NCBI RefSeq assembly: GCF_900079725.1
Contig: NZ_LT599032.1
Location: 3,902,054 to 3,966,053 of the forward strand
From: an uncultured Dysgonomonas sp.
GTDB lineage: Bacteria > Bacteroidota > Bacteroidia > Bacteroidales > Dysgonomonadaceae
DNA: 64,000 nucleotides
Direction of reading: 5' to 3'
Position numbers and translations under genes: made by a program. The notes below the pieces were generated by a model. The model worked only from the letters and a program-made list of their open reading frames with translations. It was not told where the DNA came from and made no database searches. Positions within the stretch are counted from its first letter, which is position 1, and every line of letters starts with the position of its first letter. Shown here piece by piece: positions 19,992 through 29,500 of the stretch.

Positions 19992-21479
19992 ATGAACAAA
20001 TATCTTAAAATAGCCCCTACAGACAATGTCTGTGTGGCAATAGAAGACCTGAACGAAGGAGACATTCTGGATATAGAAGGCAAAAAAGTCACCATCAGGA
20101 ATGCTATCCCTACAGGCCATAAATTTGCGATAGACGAGATAAAAGAAAACGAAGACGTTATCAAATACGGTTATCCGATAGGACATGCTACAACTGATAT
20201 TCATATCGGAGAGCATGTACATACCCAGAATGTGAAGACCAATTTGCATGATGATCTCCAATACACTTATGTCCCGGTTCATCCGAAACTGGATATAAAG
20301 AAGAGTAACCTTACTATAAACGGTTATCTGCGCTACAATGGCGAAATGGGTATCCGCAACGAACTGTGGATAGTTCCTACCGTAGGTTGTGTCAACGGAC
20401 AGGCACAGGCTATCATCAACCGTATAAAAAGCGAACTCGATGTTTCCCATATAGACGATATACGTGTATATACCCATAACTATGGTTGTTCCCAGCTTGG
20501 GGACGATCATGTAAATACCCAGAAAGCATTAGCGGCACTGGCCAAACATCCTAATGCAGGAGGTGTACTGGTAATGAGTCTTGGTTGTGAAAACAATCAA
20601 CAGAAGGACTTCAAGAAGGTAATGGGAGAATGGGATGATAAGCGGGTTAAATTTCTTATCGCACAAGAAGTACAGGATGAAATTGAAACAGGCTTTCAGC
20701 TGATGAAGGAACTGGTAGAGAATATGCGTAACGACAAACGCGAACCGCTTCCATTATCGAAATTGAAAGTAGGACTGAAGTGTGGTGGTAGCGACGGCTT
20801 TTCCGGCATTACAGCCAATCCGTTGGTAGGGCAGTTCTCCGACTGGCTGATAGCACAGGGAGGGACAAGCATCCTTACCGAAGTGCCCGAAATGTTCGGA
20901 GCCGAAACTATCCTGATGAACCGTGCCGAGACAAAAAAAGTCTTTGATGATACAGTATTGTTAATCAATAACTTCAAGCATTACTTCCGTAAGTTCGATC
21001 AACCTATATACGAAAATCCCTCACCGGGTAATAAAGCTGGGGGTATTACTACCCTAGAGGATAAATCGTTGGGTTGTACCCAAAAGGGTGGCAACTCAGA
21101 AGTTGTGGATGTGCTGGATTATGGCCAGCCGGTAGTAAAACATGGCCTTAACCTGCTTAATGCACCGGGTAACGACCTTGTTGCTGCATCGGCACTAGCT
21201 ATGTCCGGTTGTCAGATAGTACTGTTTACAACAGGTCGCGGTACTCCATTCGGAGCTTTTGTCCCTACAATGAAAATATCTACCAACAGCAAGTTGTATA
21301 ATTTCAAGCAGAACTGGATAGACTTCAATGCCGGAGCTTTACTCGAAGGAAAGAGTATGGAAACCGTACTGAATGATTTCATCAACTTTACGGTCGAAGT
21401 CTGTGATGGCAAGCACCTGAAACATGAGGAGACCGGCTTTAAGGAGATAGCCATATTTAAGTCAGGTGTGACGCTGTGA
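19992..21479 (+). CDS. uxaA: Altronate dehydratase
   Basis: 495 residues, cytoplasmic. N-terminal SAF domain (about 1-95: NKYLKIAPTDNVCVAIEDLNEGD, PTGHKFAIDEI, HVHTQN) followed by the UxaA catalytic region (about 105-490: GYLRYNGEMGIRNELWIVPTVGC, YTHNYGCSQLG, LKCGGSDGFSGITANPLVG). It dehydrates D-altronate to 2-keto-3-deoxygluconate using a metal ion. Length matches the complete fused form. Last gene of the rightward uronate operon, followed by a hairpin at 21527-21570. Confidence 0.95.
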   Translation: MNKYLKIAPTDNVCVAIEDLNEGDILDIEGKKVTIRNAIPTGHKFAIDEIKENEDVIKYGYPIGHATTDIHIGEHVHTQNVKTNLHDDLQYTYVPVHPKLDIKKSNLTINGYLRYNGEMGIRNELWIVPTVGCVNGQAQAIINRIKSELDVSHIDDIRVYTHNYGCSQLGDDHVNTQKALAALAKHPNAGGVLVMSLGCENNQQKDFKKVMGEWDDKRVKFLIAQEVQDEIETGFQLMKELVENMRNDKREPLPLSKLKVGLKCGGSDGFSGITANPLVGQFSDWLIAQGGTSILTEVPEMFGAETILMNRAETKKVFDDTVLLINNFKHYFRKFDQPIYENPSPGNKAGGITTLEDKSLGCTQKGGNSEVVDVLDYGQPVVKHGLNLLNAPGNDLVAASALAMSGCQIVLFTTGRGTPFGAFVPTMKISTNSKLYNFKQNWIDFNAGALLEGKSMETVLNDFINFTVEVCDGKHLKHEETGFKEIAIFKSGVTL

Positions 21480-21526
21480 AATCTTTAAACAGCTTCTAAA
21501 CAAGATGTCAAAGAACCAATAGATAG

Positions 21527-21570
21527 AAAGGCTTTAGTCTGACCTGTACAGGTATATGGCTAAAGCCTTT
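21527..21570. terminator. Terminator hairpin between convergent uxaA and the transglutaminase gene
   Basis: Perfect 11-bp arms aaaggctttag (21527-21537) and ctaaagccttt (21560-21570), with an inner palindrome acctgtacaggt in the loop. It is 48 bp after the uxaA stop and 54 bp from the stop of the opposing gene; its A/T-rich outer ends suit bidirectional termination. Confidence 0.75.
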
Positions 21571-21623
21571 TCTGTGAGAACCCTTAAAAATAACGTTAGT
21601 TTCAATTAGTGATAACCTCCCGG

Positions 21624-23066
21624 TTAGTTATTAGTATATGTGACATCAAAGTCCCAGCTCCATTTATCAAAGTATAAGTTTCCTCCCTTCCATTCCAACT
21701 CGCCACGCTGAAAATCTACTGTTTCGCTTCGTGGGTAAATCTTTTCGGGAAACAGAGGTTGGGAATAATCGTTATTGACTATCCAGCGGTACGCGTCCAT
21801 CCCGTTAGAATATATGTACCTGACTTTTTCATCATCCGTAAACCTGTTGATGCCGAAAGACTGGTCCATCGGTATCCATCCCATACCTTCTATATAGAAT
21901 TCGCTCCAGTCGTGCAGGTTCAGTCCGTCCGGATGCATCATAAATCCGCTTTGCCAGCGTGCAGGAATGCCATTGTAGCGAGCCAGCGTTATGAATAACA
22001 ATGTTACCTGCCCGCAGTCGCCATGATTGTTTGCCAGTACGTAAGCCGGTATATTGTCTATTGTCGAATATTCCCGTGCGCCCGCCCAAGGGAAATTTTC
22101 ATCTATCCAGGTGAATATCTTTTTCACCTTCTGGTAAGGGTCTGTTTCATTGCCAATGATACGTTCCGATATGGCTTTGATAGAATCACTGAAAACGATA
22201 TGGGGAGCACGTTCGGAAGTATATGTCTTATACAGGTCGCTGTTCGTATCAAATGGTTTGACCTCTTTGCCCTCAAGATTGAACCATTCCGCCGCCGATT
22301 TATAAGAGAACTCTATCTCGAACTTCAACGGTTCATCTTTCTTTACGGTTTTCTCCATATATAATGTACGGTGTGCATATTTTGAAGGGGATATAATATA
22401 ATTATCGTCATTTACCGACAACAACTTTATTTCCGATTGTCTGCGCTCATCCTCTCTCGGGTACGGAAGCCAGCATCTTACAACTTCACCTTCGGGTACT
22501 GCATTCGGTTTCAGCGTCACTTCATATTTTACTCTCATTGCAACGAGGGGCATTTGGGTTTTTCCTGTTTTTCCCAATACAGATACTATTTCCGGCAGAT
22601 GTACTTTCAGGGTCTCTTCTTTTGCGTCTGTACTTGGCTTATCCACCTCCTTCTTCTTTGCGATAGCATTTTTATCCAGACGGAACAGGTTGCTCGCTCC
22701 ACGGCTGAAATATTTTTTTTGCCCATCGATGACCATATGTTCCAGTGAATTGTCAGCCTCCCATTTGGCTAACATATCATCGTTTACTTCAGGATAATAT
22801 TTTTGGATATATTCCATCACTTGTTCCTTATCTTTATTGAAGTCCAGAGCTATGCGATGCATTTTATCCTTTCTCCAGTTGAGGTCATAGATTGTATCGC
22901 CAGAAGGTTTATTCTCGGCAATATACAGGTCAATCAGATAGGACGCTTTCGTAAAGTTTCCGGCCTTTTCTTCCGTATCTATTTGCTCTAGACTCACAGA
23001 TTTGGGCTGTTGGGTATTGCATCCCCATATTGCCAGTGCGATTATTATAAAATATAAGTGTTTCAT
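21624..23066 (-). CDS. Transglutaminase-like lipoprotein
   Basis: 480 residues with lipobox AIWGC (Cys16). The transglutaminase-like core lies about residues 295-405 with a plausible catalytic triad: Cys351 in NHGDCGQVTLLF, His385 in NLHDWSEFY and Asp401 in IPMDQSFG. An upstream beta-sandwich (about 175-260) precedes it. In bacteria this fold is mostly a periplasmic cysteine peptidase or amidase rather than a cross-linker. It is the last gene of the leftward cluster of cell-wall peptide enzymes, though a 774-bp repeat-filled gap separates it from the epimerase gene, so common transcription is uncertain. A role on murein peptides is inference. Confidence 0.82.
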   Translation of the reverse strand: MKHLYFIIIALAIWGCNTQQPKSVSLEQIDTEEKAGNFTKASYLIDLYIAENKPSGDTIYDLNWRKDKMHRIALDFNKDKEQVMEYIQKYYPEVNDDMLAKWEADNSLEHMVIDGQKKYFSRGASNLFRLDKNAIAKKKEVDKPSTDAKEETLKVHLPEIVSVLGKTGKTQMPLVAMRVKYEVTLKPNAVPEGEVVRCWLPYPREDERRQSEIKLLSVNDDNYIISPSKYAHRTLYMEKTVKKDEPLKFEIEFSYKSAAEWFNLEGKEVKPFDTNSDLYKTYTSERAPHIVFSDSIKAISERIIGNETDPYQKVKKIFTWIDENFPWAGAREYSTIDNIPAYVLANNHGDCGQVTLLFITLARYNGIPARWQSGFMMHPDGLNLHDWSEFYIEGMGWIPMDQSFGINRFTDDEKVRYIYSNGMDAYRWIVNNDYSQPLFPEKIYPRSETVDFQRGELEWKGGNLYFDKWSWDFDVTYTNN

Positions 23067-23840
23067 AGGTATTGTTTTTTTTAAATTATTTATAGTAAAA
23101 ATAATGGTAATCAGCCCCCTAACCCCCGGAGGGGGAATGCTAACGCGTCAGCTAAGCCTCCACGAGGAGAGGTTGGATGGACTAAAAAGGTGACAAAGGT
23201 AACACCTTTTCAATGCTTTTTTACTTGCGTCCTTTGAGTAACTCTTTGTGTCCTTTGCGGTAAAATCCTTTTCGTTACACTGAGGACTTTGTTAAAACCT
23301 GACACATCTGACACTTTTATATTGTTTTTCATTGTTACTTTTTTACTAAAACTCCTGTTACTCTTTTTACTCTGTAGAGTTTATATCGAATAAGATTATA
23401 TGCATGTTGTTATCAGTGCTTTAATCGCCTCCACTTTTAAGTGGAGGAATAATAGTAACAATTGGTGAAGGGCTTTAGCCAAAAGATATTCGACTAAAGT
23501 CGTATTCATTTTCATCCTATATCCACGACTTAAAAGTCGTGGCAATTTAAAAAACTAAGAATTAGATATCTATACTTTTATTCGATATAAACTCTGTGTT
23601 TAAATAAAAAAGGTAACAAAAGTAACAGCTTTATTCTCTTTTGTAGGGGCGAATAAATATTCGCCCATTGTTAATTCGAAGGTATGTTAAAAAGTAACAA
23701 AGGTTACACTTTTTCATTCATTTGCTAATCAGTTTTTCAAAGAGCTATAAGCAAGCAGCTAAAGCTGGTAGCTTACTATATAGATAAATTTTTCTCAAAT
23801 AAATTATTTTCATTACTCATTACTTGAAACTTATTACTTA
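23067..23840. repeat. Gene-free 774-bp repeat cluster
   Basis: No gene seen. It holds three copies of the 17-mer AAGTAACAAAGGTAACA (23188-23204, 23611-23627, 23692-23708, with one or two changes), a ccccgg-centred G/C palindrome near 23120, the imperfect direct repeat gcgtcctttgagtaactctt / gtgtcctttgcggt near 23227, a 220-bp element with terminal inverted repeats (23376-23595), and a gggcgaata/tattcgccc hairpin (23647-23666). The 17-mer and the tgtaggggcg hairpin recur at 59.2-59.7 kb, so these are dispersed genomic repeats. Confidence 0.75.
23376..23595. repeat. 220-bp element with 18-bp terminal inverted repeats and internal palindromes
   Basis: Perfect 18-bp ends agagtttatatcgaataa (23376-23393) and ttattcgatataaactct (23578-23595). 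Inside are two strong palindromes, cctccactt/aagtggagg (23428-23447) and ccacgactt/aagtcgtgg (23523-23542), and two weaker ones, ggct..agcc (23471-23480) and cgact/agtcg (23491-23502). It has no coding capacity. The look is that of a MITE or a REP-type palindrome cassette mobilised in trans. Confidence 0.65.
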
Positions 23841-24986
23841 CTATTTCCCTATCCCTATTCCCGGCAAATCATTCAATATCAATTTCCCATCGACAACGGT
23901 CGTCCCTTTATAAATATCGTTACTTATCAACAAGTTTCCATCCAAGTCTGCCCAATCTACAGCAGGTGATAATTGAGATGCTGCTGAGATAGCGCAGGAA
24001 GTTTCCGTCATGCAACCTATCATTACCTGCATATTGGCTGCGCGGGCTACCGTCAGTATCTTCCATGCTTCTCGCATTCCCGTACATTTCATCAGTTTGA
24101 TATTTACACCCGTAAAAGCGCCTTTGAGCCGCAATACATCATTCAAACGTTGGAAAGATTCATCCGCAAAGACGGGTAGGGGACTCCTTTCTGTTACCCA
24201 GGCCGAATCGTCGAGGTTGTATTTCGGCATCGGCTGTTCTATCATTACTATCCCTTTTTCTTTCAGCCAGTATATCATATCCAGTGCATGATGTTTGTCT
24301 TTCCAGCCCTGATTGGCGTCTATGGCAATAGGCTTGTCGGTCACTGTACGGATAGCTTCTATCATCTCCTTGTCATTGTCGCGTCCCAGCTTTACTTTCA
24401 GAATATTGTAAAGCGGCGCGGCTTCCCTGGTCTTCTCTTTCACCACATCGGCGGTGTCTATGCCTATAGTGAAAGTTGTGGACGGTGCTTTCGACTTATC
24501 CAGCCCCCATATTTTATACCACGGTTGTCCCATGATCTTACCCACAAGATCATGCAGGGCTATATCCACAGATGCTTTTGCCGCCGTGTTGTTTTCCGCT
24601 ATTTTATCTACATAGGTGAGTATATCATCGAGCTCGAACGGACTGGAAAACTGGCTCAGGTCTATTTTTTTTAGGAAGTCCATAACAGATGCCTGCGTTT
24701 CTCCCAGATAGGGCGGGAGAGAGGCCTCCCCGTATCCGGTAATACCGTCATATTCGATCTCCGTCAATACAACAGGGGTTGTTGTACGCGAAAAATTAGC
24801 GATAGTAAATACATGTCTCAATTGCAGGTCGAAAGGTCTGAAGCTGAATTTCATTTTTCCTTTGCTGCCTGTAACCTTGTCTTTACCTTTCTGTGCGAAT
24901 ATGCTCAATGGGGAGCCGGCAGCCAGACCGGCACCAAGAGAGGCCAATGCTGTCTTTCTCAGAAAATCACGTCTTGATTGTGCCAT
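23841..24986 (-). CDS. ykfB: L-Ala-D/L-Glu-type dipeptide epimerase with Tat-like signal
   Basis: 381 residues. The N-terminus has a twin-arginine motif (SRRDFLRK, residues 4-11), a hydrophobic stretch and a cleavage site near Phe30-Ala31-Gln32. The rest is the enolase-superfamily muconate-lactonizing group: N-terminal cap (about 45-145) and barrel with KVK (Lys197/Lys199), Asp223 in AIDANQ, Glu250 in MIEQPM, Asp275 in FADESF and Lys297 in VNIKLMK, which are the two base lysines and three metal ligands of dipeptide epimerases. Epimerises the Glu of L-Ala-D-Glu from murein peptides. It is next to a YkfC-type endopeptidase, as in murein-peptide operons of other bacteria. Other dipeptide specificities within the family remain possible. 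Confidence 0.88.
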   Translation of the reverse strand: MAQSRRDFLRKTALASLGAGLAAGSPLSIFAQKGKDKVTGSKGKMKFSFRPFDLQLRHVFTIANFSRTTTPVVLTEIEYDGITGYGEASLPPYLGETQASVMDFLKKIDLSQFSSPFELDDILTYVDKIAENNTAAKASVDIALHDLVGKIMGQPWYKIWGLDKSKAPSTTFTIGIDTADVVKEKTREAAPLYNILKVKLGRDNDKEMIEAIRTVTDKPIAIDANQGWKDKHHALDMIYWLKEKGIVMIEQPMPKYNLDDSAWVTERSPLPVFADESFQRLNDVLRLKGAFTGVNIKLMKCTGMREAWKILTVARAANMQVMIGCMTETSCAISAASQLSPAVDWADLDGNLLISNDIYKGTTVVDGKLILNDLPGIGIGK

Positions 24987-25024
24987 ATATTATTAAATTA
25001 AAAGTGAAAAACGAAAAATAAAAA

Positions 25025-25118
25025 ATAATTAGCAGGTTCGGATATTAGCATATTAGCAAATGATATTGCCGCTTGCGCTCCATTTGCTGATTTTCAAATA
25101 TGCTAATTCGCTAATTAT
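25025..25118. repeat. Inverted repeat between ykfB and ykfC
   Basis: ataattagc at 25025-25033 pairs with gctaattat at 25110-25118, and further imperfect pairing (attagcatattagcaaat against atttgctg...aaatatgctaat) extends inward around gccgcttgcgctcc. The right arm overlaps the stop codon of the NlpC/P60 gene. It may act as a processing or attenuation hairpin between the two genes. Confidence 0.5.
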
Positions 25119-26320
25119 CTCTGCTCCTTATATAACGGACTATTATTTATACTCCAGATTCCTTTAGTATCCACAGCACCGATAACTCGCGACGCCCGTA
25201 CAAACTCGCGGGTATTTAGTTCGTCATAATTTGCTTTGGTCGAATCCAGACTGTTTATCCTTATATATCCCGAAGCGTGGATAAACTCTTTATCACCTTT
25301 GTAAAAGGCAACATGGCGTATCCGTTCTTTTTTTCCCTCCTGCGCTTTTTTTCCGAAGAACATCAGGTCACCCGGACGCAGGTTTTCGTAACCATTGCTT
25401 ATATCCACAGGAATGCCGGTCTTTACCTGCTGGGAAGCATCCCGCATAAGAATAATTCCATGCATCAGCATCACTGTTTTGGTAAATCCGCTGCAATCCA
25501 TGCCTTTGACGGATGTTCCGCCCCACGTATATGGGATGCCTTTAAGTGAAAGAGCCTTTTCCAAAATACTTTCTTCGGTTAGTTTTACAGACGTCAACCA
25601 TTCTTCGTAAGGTTTGCTCTGGCTTTTCAATACATAAGCGATACGGCCGTCAGGATAAGATACCTTATAGAAGCGTCCGTTGTCGGCTTCCAGTTTCAGC
25701 ATATTGCCGAATGCAAGGTCGGATACCCTTTGCTTCTTTTCATCAGGGTTTTCATATCCGAAGCCGTAATCACCTGTGAAAATGATTTTCTTTGCAGTTA
25801 TCCATTTGTTGAAATCATCTTTTGTCATCCTTACAAATGAACCGCCGGTCGTCCATGCCACATAGCCTTCCGCGCTCTTTATCCGCCACCAGTCGTCGTG
25901 TTGCAAAACCTGTACAGGCGCACCCAGTAATAACTGGGTTCCCATTTCAGCGGCATAACTTGCACCCATGCGTGCATCTGCTACCGAAACGTTAATCACT
26001 CCATATGTTTTTTCTCCGACCGTTTCATCAGGTAATACACTGATGCTGTCTATTGCCGCCGGATTACTTTTCCGGATCTGTTCCAGCAAATCGACTTTAG
26101 CTTCGTTCAAAGAAGTCACCCCTTTTATGACAGGCTTACCTTCATTCTCCACCACTTTGATATCATATACATTGTCCCGCCTATCCGGTACATATTTCAT
26201 TCTGACACTGTCTACGAGAGCATTAAGCTCAGGATAAGGTGTCTTTTCTTCTTTATTCTGACAGGCAGATAAGAAAATTAATGTTGCTGTAACTAGTTTT
26301 GTTATATTGTTGATTCTCAT
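25115..26320 (-). CDS. ykfC: YkfC-like NlpC/P60 murein-peptide endopeptidase lipoprotein
   Basis: 401 residues with lipobox FLSAC (Cys20). An N-terminal helical part is followed by two SH3b-like domains (about 105-165 and 180-235) and an NlpC/P60 domain (about 248-385) with Cys276 in MDCSGF, His336 in RHVAFY and His348 in FIHASG as the catalytic set. This architecture matches structurally known Bacteroides YkfC-like enzymes that cut gamma-D-Glu-diamino acid bonds in peptides with a free N-terminal L-Ala. The product L-Ala-D-Glu is the substrate of the epimerase encoded next. Predicted periplasmic face of a membrane. Confidence 0.92.
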   Translation of the reverse strand: MRINNITKLVTATLIFLSACQNKEEKTPYPELNALVDSVRMKYVPDRRDNVYDIKVVENEGKPVIKGVTSLNEAKVDLLEQIRKSNPAAIDSISVLPDETVGEKTYGVINVSVADARMGASYAAEMGTQLLLGAPVQVLQHDDWWRIKSAEGYVAWTTGGSFVRMTKDDFNKWITAKKIIFTGDYGFGYENPDEKKQRVSDLAFGNMLKLEADNGRFYKVSYPDGRIAYVLKSQSKPYEEWLTSVKLTEESILEKALSLKGIPYTWGGTSVKGMDCSGFTKTVMLMHGIILMRDASQQVKTGIPVDISNGYENLRPGDLMFFGKKAQEGKKERIRHVAFYKGDKEFIHASGYIRINSLDSTKANYDELNTREFVRASRVIGAVDTKGIWSINNSPLYKEQR

Positions 26321-26366
26321 ATTAGTTATTATTAAATAAAAGCGTTTATTGATATATTTTGGCTGT

Positions 26367-26519
26367 GGGAGGCTGTCTCAAAAGTATTTTTCACTTTCTC
26401 TTTGTCATGTTGAACGGAGTGAAACATCTCGTTTCTCAGAGTCGAGATCCTTCGTTTCTCTCAGGATGACAAAGAGAGTAACACTTTGATCGTGTAGTTT
26501 TACTTTTGAAACACCCTCC
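26367..26519. mobile_element. MITE-like inverted-repeat element 1
   Basis: Outer imperfect ends gggaggctgtctcaaaagta (26367-26386) and tacttttgaaacaccctcc (26501-26519) match at 17 of 19 positions; an inner perfect pair tctctttgtcat (26397-26408) / atgacaaagaga (26466-26477) encloses gaacggagtgaaacatctcg. The 153-bp unit has no ORF and sits between the amidase and ykfC genes. Related central sequence recurs in elements 2 and 3. The gaggctgtctcaaaa end resembles ends of IS elements, from memory. Confidence 0.65.
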
Positions 26520-26559
26520 TATAAAACAAATGCGACAATAAATATTATTCATTACTAAA

Positions 26560-29500
26560 TCATTTCTTATTAAACATAAAATTCAGAATGTTTTTCATCA
26601 GTTGGTCACGCAAAGGTGTTTCCCTGATTGTCTCGAAAGGGAAACCCAATACGCAGGTCTTATAATTATCATCAGAAGCTATCCCCGCGCTCAGGTTATT
26701 TTCGCTATACCTGAAAACAGTAAAGCTGTTTGCATCCGCAGGCTCTATGGCGTCGGGTGATTCTACCGCGTAACAATCCGAATTCAGTTCATTGTAGAAA
26801 CTGTATGTTCCTGTGAGTTGTGTGAAAGGTGAAGCCACGCTTTTTACGTTACCTGTTACTGCTGCCTGCCCTGTCCGCCACTTATATTTCAATACCTTTT
26901 GCACGAATTCTTTATCTTCATTCTTTACAAATTCATTGTCCCAAAGGTCTGTACCCACATAGGCACCACTGATAAATATGTTTCCTCCCTTGTTGCAATA
27001 ATCTGTTATTTTCGACTGTAATCCGTCAGGGAAAGTTTTAAACCGTGGGGGAAATGCACCCCGCCCGATTTTTGTTTGTTTCTGCTTCCCTAATATAAGA
27101 TCTGTCAGTTTATAATTGTTCATATCGGCCAGACCGTTCATTACGGCTTCCGTATTAGCAGACACGAAAGAGTAGCCTGCATTTACGATGGATGTGCCGT
27201 GTACAAACGGATAATCGAATGTGTTGCCTGCGATTACAGTCGTTTCATAATTGGAATTGCTAGCCCCGAATCCGGCTGCGTCGTCGTCCATCCACGGTAT
27301 CTTACGGCGAAACTCATACTGGCTTCCTATAAGGTTATACTGGCTCTTATCGGGTACTCCGTGGTCTTTATAGCTTAAGAATCCGGCAATGCTGTCGCTG
27401 CTGGCAAAGCTGTCGGGTGCAGATATACGTTGAAACCCGTTGACAATAAAAACCGTTCCTTTCTCATTCGATTTCCTGCAAACGGATAATATTTCGGACG
27501 GAAAACTTTCACCGCCTTCGTTTACCGCCGTTACTTTAAAACTATATATCTTATCTTTCTCTATATCAATGGTCGTCTGATTCCCCTTTACTAAGACACC
27601 ATTATCGAAATCGTTGTTATCCGTACGGGTATAAACGATATAACTATTTGGTGTCGCGGTCGGTTCTGACGGGTCGTTTACCGGCAGCCATTGCAGTTTC
27701 ACCTGAGTATCTCCTGAAAATTCGGTGCTGAATGATTTTATCGGCAACGGCGTCACTACATAATCGAAGTTGTACTGATAAGCGATGAATTTAAGTATGC
27801 CCTTATAAATAGCTCTGCTCGCCGTAAATTGGAAAGCCGGGTCGAGTCCGTAGCGCATATCGGCAAAATTCTGATGGGAGAGCAACTCCAGCAACATAGT
27901 CGGCACCTCCGGCATGCGCGCTTCGCTGTAATTGCGGTTCCATATATGGCGGCGTGTCCAGTTCGGCTCATATTCGGTGCGTATGTCTTTCACTATTTCG
28001 TCCATGATGAGGGAAGTAAGGTCACGGGAAGCGATTCGCGGAATGCCGTTCGCGAATATCTCATCGTTTATATGCGTCATGCAGATGGTCAGCGTGCCTA
28101 TAATAGAATCATTGTAGGTTGTGCCCGCATCGCTATGGAAAGCCATTGCCATATCCAGAGGGATATTCAATCCTTTCCCCTTCGGGATAACAGGAGATCC
28201 TCCCGCCATATAATTTACCCATAAGCCACGGCTCTGATAATCGTCTGTATAATCGCTTTTTCCTTTCGTCCATCTGTACACACTGTCGGGAACACCCGCC
28301 CATTGCAGCCAGTAACGCGCACCTTCCGTGTAGCGGGGGTGATTGCTGGTTTCCAGTTCGTACTTTATCGGCGGAAATTTAGAAACAGTCGTATCATCCG
28401 GTTGTTTCAGGTTTTCGGGATCGGTGGTACGTGCGATATTTCCCATACCTCCCCCTATTTTTATAGCATCGGCAGTAATTATCTGCCCGCTTTTCGCACT
28501 TTTGTTGGATAAGGTGATCTTACAATTCTCATTTTTACCTTTGTCGAAGGAAAAGAATCCGAGAAATATCCATGTACCGCCCCCCATAGTTTGATTGATG
28601 CTGAACTCCGTTTTTCCTCCGGAGTGATACACGGTATAGCGGGCATCTTCGCTGCTGTTTTTCAGGCTGGCATAAGATATATACACTCCGTATTTTCCTT
28701 TTTCCGGAATGTCGGGCAACCATTCGCAAACGCTTTCATTGCCTTTACTTATGGTTTTCACCTGCCGGTATGTACCATCCCGGAATGGATTTTCCAAGTC
28801 CAGATAAACTTCTTTCAGCTGGGCGAATCCGGCGCTATCCCCCTTTGTCCATGCTTCTTTTCCTGCTGTTTCTTTGTAAACAGAATTGTTGAGAGATTTA
28901 TCGTTATCTACAATTATTTCATGTTTTTGTGTATCCCGTTCGCGTGGCAGGAAAACATTTGCTCCCGCGTTCTCGAGCATAGGAACAAGGTATGGCAAAA
29001 CATAACCTTGTGTGAACAAATCCTCTACAGTCTGAAAGACCCGTGCACGCTGCCATTCCCAGCGGGATAGCTTTTGCTCGTAGTACCAGCCGTGACTTTG
29101 CCACATGGCGATATGGCGGTTCTGAAGGCCTTTGCTGCTCTTTACAGGATGAGACAGGCGTGTTATTAACGGCTTATCAACTTTGTTGGTAAATTTTTCT
29201 TTCCTGACGAGCGGAATATAGTCTTCTATTTTGTACTTGTCGGAAAAAAGTTCGACCTGATAATTTTTCATATTATCCGGCAGATATTCCTTCACTCCCG
29301 CATATATGTTGTCTACCAGTTGCCTGTCGAATCCCCCAAAGGATAGATTAACATTGGCAAACAACTGAATCTTCTTTTTCTGTATATCAACAGAGTCAAT
29401 CGTTACAGGGCGTATACGCGTTTGCTGATTAATGGTCTTGGTGAGGTATTCACCGATCTTATCAGTCGCATCTTTTGTTATTTCCTGCGCCCTTATCCCG

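Noticed and set aside
19911-20510. 199-codon minus-strand frame opposite uxaA
   Set aside because: Overlaps conserved UxaA coding sequence over nearly its entire length; the translation has no recognisable family.
23067-23840. CRISPR array in the repeat-rich gap
   Set aside because: Repeats are irregularly spaced, short and mixed with palindromes; there are no equal-length spacers and no cas genes in the window.
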